Below are positions 56,692 through 64,000 of a stretch of DNA of 64,000 nucleotides, piece after piece. Numbering within the stretch: position 1 is the stretch's first letter; each line of letters opens with the position of its first letter. Source of the stretch: Petrolisthes cinctipes (lineage: Eukaryota; Arthropoda; Malacostraca; Decapoda; Porcellanidae); assembly GCA_033782935.1 (NCBI GenBank), contig JAWQEG010001329.1:1-64000 (forward strand). Direction: 5' to 3'. Under the pieces are notes generated by a model that did no database searches, was not told the DNA's origin, and saw only the letters and a list, made by a program, of their open reading frames with translations. Position numbers and translations under genes: made by a program.

Positions 56692-59600
56692 TGATGTTTT
56701 ATTCATTAAATTATAATATTTATATGTAACTTATTTCTTTACTTTTAATAGATTTTTACTATTTTGACTTGCATTAACACAAAAGAAAAATTTCATATTG
56801 ACTTACTTTGTAAAATATGTTTTTTGTTAGTACAATATGGTGGAACTGAATACGTGTATGGTGCAAAAAGTATTGGTTGACATTCTTGATAAGTTAAAAC
56901 ATAACAGCCAGTGCTTTTGACTTTATACTATGGTTGAAATAAAATTTGGAGTGTCACTTTAATTGTAATAGATGCTGTAACTTTTTAATCACATTTCAAA
57001 GCAAATTATTGCTTATAAGTGGTGATGTTGAAGCTCATGCTTTAGTGTGGTATGAAAATATTCTCATGTCTCTTAAATCCATCCATTCTTGTCAGAGCAT
57101 ATTCTGGGAAATGCCTGCAACATTTTAATCTATGGCAAAGGATGTTATTTGAGTTTGAGGTGTATACAGGCTGTTTGTATAGATTTTCATAGTGCTTTAC
57201 AACTTTTTACAGTTGCTGACATTAGTACTGTCTTTTCCTCTTCTATCCAGAAACTCACAGCTGCTGGGATCAAGAATATTTGAAGTGAGAAGAGTGTGAA
57301 GGTGTAGAGTATATGTGTGGCTTTGCTTTTGTGTTGATACGTGCATGTACACACAAATACACCCACATATGGTAAACTCTCAAGTGTCAGGTCCTCATTG
57401 TAGTTATTGTTTAATTAAAGATGAATGGGTGGCACGTGACTTTTGCCTGCAACTGTATGTGTCAGATTCCCTCTAAATATAAGTTATCACTGGTTTATGG
57501 GTCACATTAAAAAAGAGTGTCATGATATGCCTCAGTTTTATTGACTGACTGTTTTGTATATGGGTTGCTGTTCTTACAGATATCAGAGATCCTTTAAAGA
57601 TACAGTAATTAGACTACAGATACAGTACAGTAATAGTTTTCTGTCTGATTGAGCTTCATGTAGATTGAATTAATAAAACCATTAAAACTTTGCACATCCT
57701 TATATATTGAGTATATGGCCTGCATTGAGATTATTTATAAAAATAGCATCACAGATCAACTGTTGATATGCTGGCAATCAGCTATTGCTGAATTTATTGT
57801 CTTAGAATATCCTGAATAAAGTAGATACACATTTATAAATGTATACAGTACTCTGAATATACTTGAGACATTGTATTCCATACAATTTTTATTTATTAAG
57901 TTTGTTGCAAAACAGCAAGCTAAATCACCAGGTACATAAACTTTGTATAAATCATGACACTATTTTTGTGTGTAGCCATAAATGTGATGTGTTTCTTCTC
58001 ACAGTTTGGAATATCCATCTACCTATAATCATACAGTATTTTATATTCTAATTTACTCTGGCTGATGCAAGTCACTCAGTACTTTCAAAATTATTTATGA
58101 GAATGAAAGTAAAGAAATAATTGTTTAACTGGAAATAGAACTGTAAGATAGAGACTATTGGAGTCACCAAACTGTGTAAGTAAACTGGTCATGGTTGATG
58201 ACTCAGATCTACAGAGGATGGGAAGAATATGTATATTCACCTCCATGTTACTGGAAAAAATTCTCGTCATGAGCAATATTTATCAAACAGCCTCTTGCTC
58301 TACAATCCAAATGGCATGCTTATTTTTTTGCTATATAGAATGATATATGCCACTTTTTTGCTCCCTGATTATAATCTTAAAAATATTTAACATTCTTCAA
58401 GTAATGCCTGGGTTGTTTGGGGACCACAAAATTAATATTAATGCATTTAAATGATCTGTGGAAAAATCTTCCATTAGGTATCAGTTTTAGTGTAGTTAGA
58501 TGACCAGAATTTTCTAGAAAGTGTTAGATAGATTTTACATTTTTTACCTGCTGGTGGTAGTCTACTGAACCCCAGGCTTTCAATTTTCAGGTAATTTTAA
58601 TATTGTTAATGTAAATATTCCTCCTTTGATGTACAGGTGCCAGTATTAGTTTTGTTACACCTCTAGTCAACTTAGGTTAGGATTGGAGATGTGTTTTTGT
58701 TCATTCCTCCCAACTGCCCTTGTTTCTGTCTGTCTCACCTGAATTTCCCCAGTTTCTTTCCTTCTCCTGTATTAGCCTCCTGCTACCCTCCTTGTCATTC
58801 CTTTTTCTTATAACTTTCTCCCTTTTTATTCTTTCTTTCCCTGCTCTCCTCTCTGATTTCTGCATTCCTCTTGTCTCTCCTCCATTCCCTCGTACAGTAG
58901 TTTAACAGTGTGAAGGAGTAAGTATGAAAATGGCACATTTCCAATAAATACACCATTTTACCCAGGAATGTAAACAGAACTAATGCTGGCAGTTGTATGT
59001 ACATGGATATGATGCAGTCAGTCACATTCACATCACTACGCCTTCATTGCTTTGATATACAGTACCCAGATCTTTTCCTTTAGTCCTGCATTTGAGAAGT
59101 ATCCTTATCTTTATCTCATCACAACATTTTCATTTAATTACCAGACTCAGTATTGGGAATGAGTCATCTCTTTCACTGTTTGCCTTGTGCCACATAGTGT
59201 TTCTTTCCGGCACAAGTTTGCCTCCTGTGTGCTGTGTGTTTGTTTATTGGTGCGTACTGCTCTCCTCCTGACACGTGTTTCTGGGTTGTGTGCACCATTG
59301 TCCCATCACCACCTTTACCTCTGCTATTTAGTAATGTATTTATTAATCTCCCTGTTGTAGCCTGCTAAGATCTAGCCTTACTTCCAGCCTACCAAAGTCT
59401 CTCATTGTTTGTAGTTTTACCTTGGAGTCCTTGTTGAAAGCTAGTTTGATAAGACTATAAGTTCTACCAAGGTATTATTTGTTTTCCTTGAATGTAATAC
59501 TGTATAGTATTTTCACTATTTCTAGTATTTTGAATGATCCTATATAAAGAAAGACTGCTTATACAGTACTACTCTCAAATATTGTAACTTTATTTATATA

Positions 59601-62525
59601 ATTCACCTGTGATCGAAGTGCACTTTTACATCAAACTTGGAAGGACATAATTCTGCAGGTTTGAGGACTTGAGTGTACAGTATAAGAGAAAGGGGTTCAT
59701 AACAGAAGGATCATTATAATGGAGGGAAAAGCCTGAATGTTGCAGAATGTTTAAAGAGTGTTCAATTATATTTAGAGAATATGGAGGAATGAGTGTGAAA
59801 AAGAAAGATATACTGTATATAGAAAGTGAAAGGTTCATTATAATGTAGGAAAAAAAAAATTGAAAAACCTTAGAGAATGTACAAGAATGTTTTATATGAA
59901 GTAGAGCAGTGTTCATTAGATACAAGGTAAATATTTGAGAATTAGTTGACCTAATAGGATATTTAGAGAAGATTTACTGTGCTAACACATAAAGTTAACT
60001 AAACACCAAATGAGGACTTCATTTATTGACAATATACTTCACAGTGTAAGGCAAGGCATCAGTGCAAGTGGGTCCTGTTTTGGTATTATAATTTCCTAAC
60101 AAAATTGCAGAATGCCGAAGAGGATGAGAAAATTGGAAAGAGGATACAAGATGGTTTTTATATGCATGGTAATTGTTAATATGCTGGTAAGAGATGTACA
60201 GTAGTGAAATATCAGATACAGCCAGAAAATACTGTAGTAGTTAACTGCTGTAGAATATTAGAGTGCAGTAGGTCTAATAATGATGGTTACCAGAGATTTT
60301 TAGAATGTTACCTGTGTTGTAGTGTACAGGTATCAGGATTTATGCCAAAGTGCCAAAAGATACCAGAAAGTGTTGGAGAAATTGGTTGGGTAAGGAAATT
60401 TGGCAATGAGGGGGAGATTGATTATGGTAGTACTGTATTCTGAAAATGTGCATAGATAAGGGAATAAATGTGTGGACACAAATGGAATGTACTGAATGAG
60501 TAATGATCATTTCACTAGGAAGGAGTATGTGGGTGTGGGAGAAGGGAAAGTAATCAGAGGAGTTAACGAAAGAGAGGTCACTGTACGGTACCATACATGT
60601 AGGGAAGGGTGAAAGAACGTACAGTATTATGATGTGGAAAGATTTATAGTAGAGTAGTTTGGAAGGTAAAAATTAATACAGTTCAGTTTCAAAATACTGT
60701 ATACTGTTGGGCGGTTGCTTAGTATGCCAAGAATTTAAGGATGGGTGGGAGAGAGAGATTCCTGTAGTAAGGTATGTATATGATTGTGTGTTGATGAGAG
60801 AGAGTAGTAAAGAGAAACACAGCCTATGTTCTGATGGGACTTCATCTAGTTGCTTGCTCCTAGTGCAGAGCTTTTTCTGAAGGACTTTAACAACCCTTTT
60901 ATAAATGTATACCATATTTATATGTATCAACTTGTACTGTCAGGGACTGAAATTGGCCTAAAATTTCCTCTGGCCATTTCCACACTATATATAAGTAACA
61001 AACCTGACTGATATTACTAATGTATCCAACACGAAGCATTGTTAATCCAGTCAGTATTGTTAACACTTACTTTCCAATCTTAGACTGGCTAATGACACAC
61101 AATTTTTAACAAGCTAGTATGGGCTTTCTCTTTTTTAAATGATTAAACTTCCTTTAGTAGCTACCATAGCTATTATCTCTTTTGTAATACTTTACATTTT
61201 GACTTGAAGCACACAGTTTTGTTTATGTACTGTAGTACTGTACAGTATTCTTTCATAATGAAGAACTAGAGAAGTAAGCAAATGCAGTTTTGTGGTGCTC
61301 TTTGCTTCTGACCACTTAGAAACCAGTAAGAAAATAATCCACTTCTCAACCAGATCCATTCCTACAGTATTGAAAAACAGTGTATTATCTCTTGATACAG
61401 AAATAAGCAATATGAAATCATTAAAGTTCTTAGCATTGTTTAATCTCACAAATAAGATTACAGCATATATATACAGTATTTGTTTCAATAAAAAGGGGTG
61501 ATTACAACAGATTTGATTTTGCGATTGTTTGAATACTATGACATTTGTTTTCTAATATGTAACACTGTTTTAGGAGAAGTCATTATTGTATCATTGCCAT
61601 ACTACTTCAAGAAAAAGATGGTAGCTTAATGTTATCATAAATGCTCCTCATCTAACATCAAAGTGCTGCTTCCAAACTGTACAGTCAGTTATTGTACAAA
61701 AAGTTAAAATTCTTCCCCACCGTAACATCATAGGACAGAAACCATTATGTAGTACTGTAAGTATAATAAGAGGAACTCCTTTCCATGAGTTATCCAAATT
61801 ATCCCTCTTACTATACCATCATAAATTGACTGGTTTCATGCAATAATTTCACTTCACCCATACTGGATGGGCTAAAAATTGTAGAGTCCTTCCTTACCTT
61901 TCATCTGTAGTTCCGTACATAAAGTTTGGAGACAGGATATTAATTGGTTGAAATACTACAATTATTCCTCTTCATTTATGTTGTATACAAATGGGTACTG
62001 TCCCAACAAATTATTGAAGATGTAACACCACTGACAGAGCCTAGATTAATACCCTTGCCAAACTTACATTGTAAGACCTTGAGATCATAATAAGTAAGCC
62101 TGAACAGTGGCTACAATACTCAGTTTGGTGTGAATTCCAATCCTAGCTGTGTCAGTAGTATTAACTCTTCAAATTATATTGGTAGTATGTTCATACAGAG
62201 AAATTTGTGCTGCTGAACAGCCACAGAGTGTGTCCAGATCAAATGTGACTTGAGTAATGAAGACAGGGAAAGAAAATTGTTGATAATCAAATGATAGATT
62301 ATCAAATCTTTATCTTGGCTTGGGAACAGGAGGTTCATTGCATTAGTGTGCAGTTAACAACATAAATTTTGTTTAATCTTATGTGTATAATACAAGTAGA
62401 GGTGATATGCTTCCTTTAAGTTTTGAGTTACACTTTATACTTTGTTTAGACATCACAAATAATTCTTTAGATATTAAATACAGTATTGTAATGTTGGTAA
62501 GCTAACCTAAGGTGATGGTTAGTAG
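56692..62525. other. AT-rich intergenic DNA, no gene recognised
   Basis: About 5.8 kb with only short ORFs (up to 99 codons) and no domain. A pyrimidine-rich patch at 58700-58890 produces a Phe/Leu/Ser ORF that I do not count. No tRNA-like or rRNA-like sequence was seen. Confidence 0.55.
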
Positions 62526-62529
62526 AGAG

Positions 62530-63345
62530 AAATGAAGTAATTTTGTGTGAATTCAATACTGTAATATGCATGGTGTACAGCAGTTGGGTACACAAGAGAT
62601 GGAGTGGTGTGTGTGGTAGGATGCAAGAAATGGTTAACTTTGAGGGTCCTGTATGTACAGTAGGGACAATCAAGTCACAGCAAGATTGGAAAGAGTTGAG
62701 TTTAATGGTCAGACCATGGACTGTAGGGAGGAATTCTCTTACCGGTACCTAGGTGATATGATCAGTTCAGGAGAGGGAACAGAGGCAAGTTCCATACTAG
62801 GGAAAGAGGTGATTGGAAAAAGCTTCAATTATGGTTGCCCTTCCTGACCATGATGAGGTTCTCTCCCTCAGAAAAAGAGTAAAATCTATGCTGCTTATGT
62901 GAGAAGTGTGATGCTGTACAGGAATAAAACCTGACCAACCAAAGTTGTGGATGGAATGAGACTGGAATGGATGGAGTTGCAGATGGTCTGATGGATGTCT
63001 GGTACTTTCTTGAGCAACAGACTAGATGGTGCAATCCTTCATCTCATATTTGATAACAAGAGTGTTGATGTTATAATGAGGGTGGGAAGAGAATGGAAGA
63101 GGTTGGCTTGATGAGGAAAGTCATGATATGCATGTTGAGATATGATCACAGAGGGGAAGGCCACAAAAGATATGGAATGGAATGCTTTGGAGCAATCTTA
63201 GAGTGAAGCTACTAACTAGAGCAGACCAGGGGTCTGTGGGGCAGGAGACCATTCTGCCCCGGGAGAACATCAACAACAACAACTAGAGCAGACACTCAAA
63301 AGCAAACTGATTGGAGGAATGATATGAACAAGTAATATGATGGCT
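62530..63345 (+). pseudogene. LINE C-terminal remnant, frame-broken
   Basis: Fragments in shifting frames are recognisable as the region after the RT palm of a crustacean-type LINE. They are SSWVHKRWSGVCGRMQEMV (62573-62635), RLERVEFNGQTMDC and EFSYRYLGDMISSG (62680-62770), WMELQMV/WMSGT-like pieces near 62970-63005, and a distal RPQKIWNGMLWSNL-like stretch (63155-63205). A 54-bp retroposon tail is inserted at 63227. The clade is uncertain. Confidence 0.6.
63227..63280 (+). mobile_element. 54-bp truncated retroposon tail with 13-bp TSD
   Basis: The insert starts caggggtctgtggggcagga and ends in CAACAACAAC. The 13 bases aactagagcagac stand directly before it (63214-63226) and directly after it (63281-63293). 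Host LINE coding sense continues across the junction when the insert and one repeat are removed. The same tail is found at 54891-54942. Confidence 0.75.
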
Positions 63346-64000
63346 GCCACATGCTTGCTTGGTAAATGTCTTTAAAATGAAACAAAACTTTAACTCTTTT
63401 ACTTTTCATCAAATCTGTATTTCTGTACCTGTATTATAGCATGCTTGACTTATACATGCATTATGCACATAAGCTGAAAAAAATCTATTGTTTTCTGTAC
63501 ATGTACAATATACATACAGTCATTGTTATATGTTACATATGAACAACAGTATGAGTACAGTATCCCATATTTGGTGATGGATGTATGATAAAGATTGCAT
63601 GAATGTTGTAGCAGAGATAAGTTTTTGAAAGTACCGTAGATTTTATTATAGAGTACAGTTAAGGAATTTGCATCACAGTTCAGAAATTCATGTTATACAT
63701 ATACCTGTGTATGTACAGTGTATATTATATTTCTCAGATGGATGCTTATTAAAAGTTTTGACATGTTTTAATTAGATTGTTATAGTGTTGTTCTACATCA
63801 TCGACTGGGTCTCACCATTGCCTTATATATTTCAACCTGAATACATTGGTTAGTTTTCAGGATCATCTCAGAGGCTGATATGTTGTTGTGTCTTTATGAA
63901 ATAATGGTAATGTTACAGTATATGGAATGCAGTTTTTTGTATTCAATTTGTAAACAAATTTATTCTTATCGTATCAGAGTCCGGAATGTATGTATTTTTT
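63346..64000. other. AT-rich intergenic DNA, no feature recognised
   Basis: Unique AT-rich sequence with several tacagta/tactgta-type words. It runs off the right edge of the window. Confidence 0.5.

Overview
This window is nuclear DNA from an animal, most likely a decapod crustacean (inference). The signs are a spliced animal-type gene with a 22.6-kb intron, very dense microsatellites, several non-LTR retrotransposon remnants, TA-flanked MITEs, and a DIRS1-like retrotransposon, a class known to be widespread in Decapoda. I see no bacterial operon, rRNA, tRNA or CRISPR array.

Layout. From 1 to about 15.5 kb the DNA is largely simple repeats and minisatellites: (TTGG)n, (GT)n, (GA)n, (TTCC)n, a 21-bp satellite at 5.16-6.06 kb, (TCCTG)n, (ATT)n, a TAGG composite and a 15-bp array. 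Between them lie small fold-back elements and one decayed jockey-like LINE at 11.7-13.2 kb. From 15.5 to 24.7 kb is AT-rich non-coding DNA with scattered retroposon tails.

The one recognisable cellular gene is NTAQ1 (protein N-terminal glutamine amidohydrolase, the WDYHV protein). It lies on the + strand in five coding exons from 24721 to 51469 and predicts 216 residues. All four introns are GT-AG, the reading frame is continuous, and the Cys-His-Asp triad is present. Its product would deamidate N-terminal Gln to Glu in the Arg/N-degron pathway.

Intron 2 of NTAQ1 carries, in antisense orientation, a nearly complete 7.4-kb DIRS1-like element (27465-34900). It has 212-bp inverted terminal repeats, an internal complementary region matching both outer ends, and Gag-like, RT/RNase H/methyltransferase-like and tyrosine recombinase regions. 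This copy is disabled by stops and frame breaks. Its most unusual trait is three candidate GT-AG introns, each restoring the frame exactly. Intron 2 also holds a truncated LINE (37.3-38.5 kb) and fold-back and TA-flanked MITEs. Intron 4 holds what looks like one MITE nested in another.

Downstream of NTAQ1 (51.5-64 kb) there is no convincing gene. There is a pogo/Tigger-like element with a helix-turn-helix remnant (55.6-56.7 kb) and a LINE remnant (62.5-63.3 kb) interrupted by a 54-bp retroposon tail with a 13-bp target-site duplication. All family names come from reading motifs by eye, with no database search.
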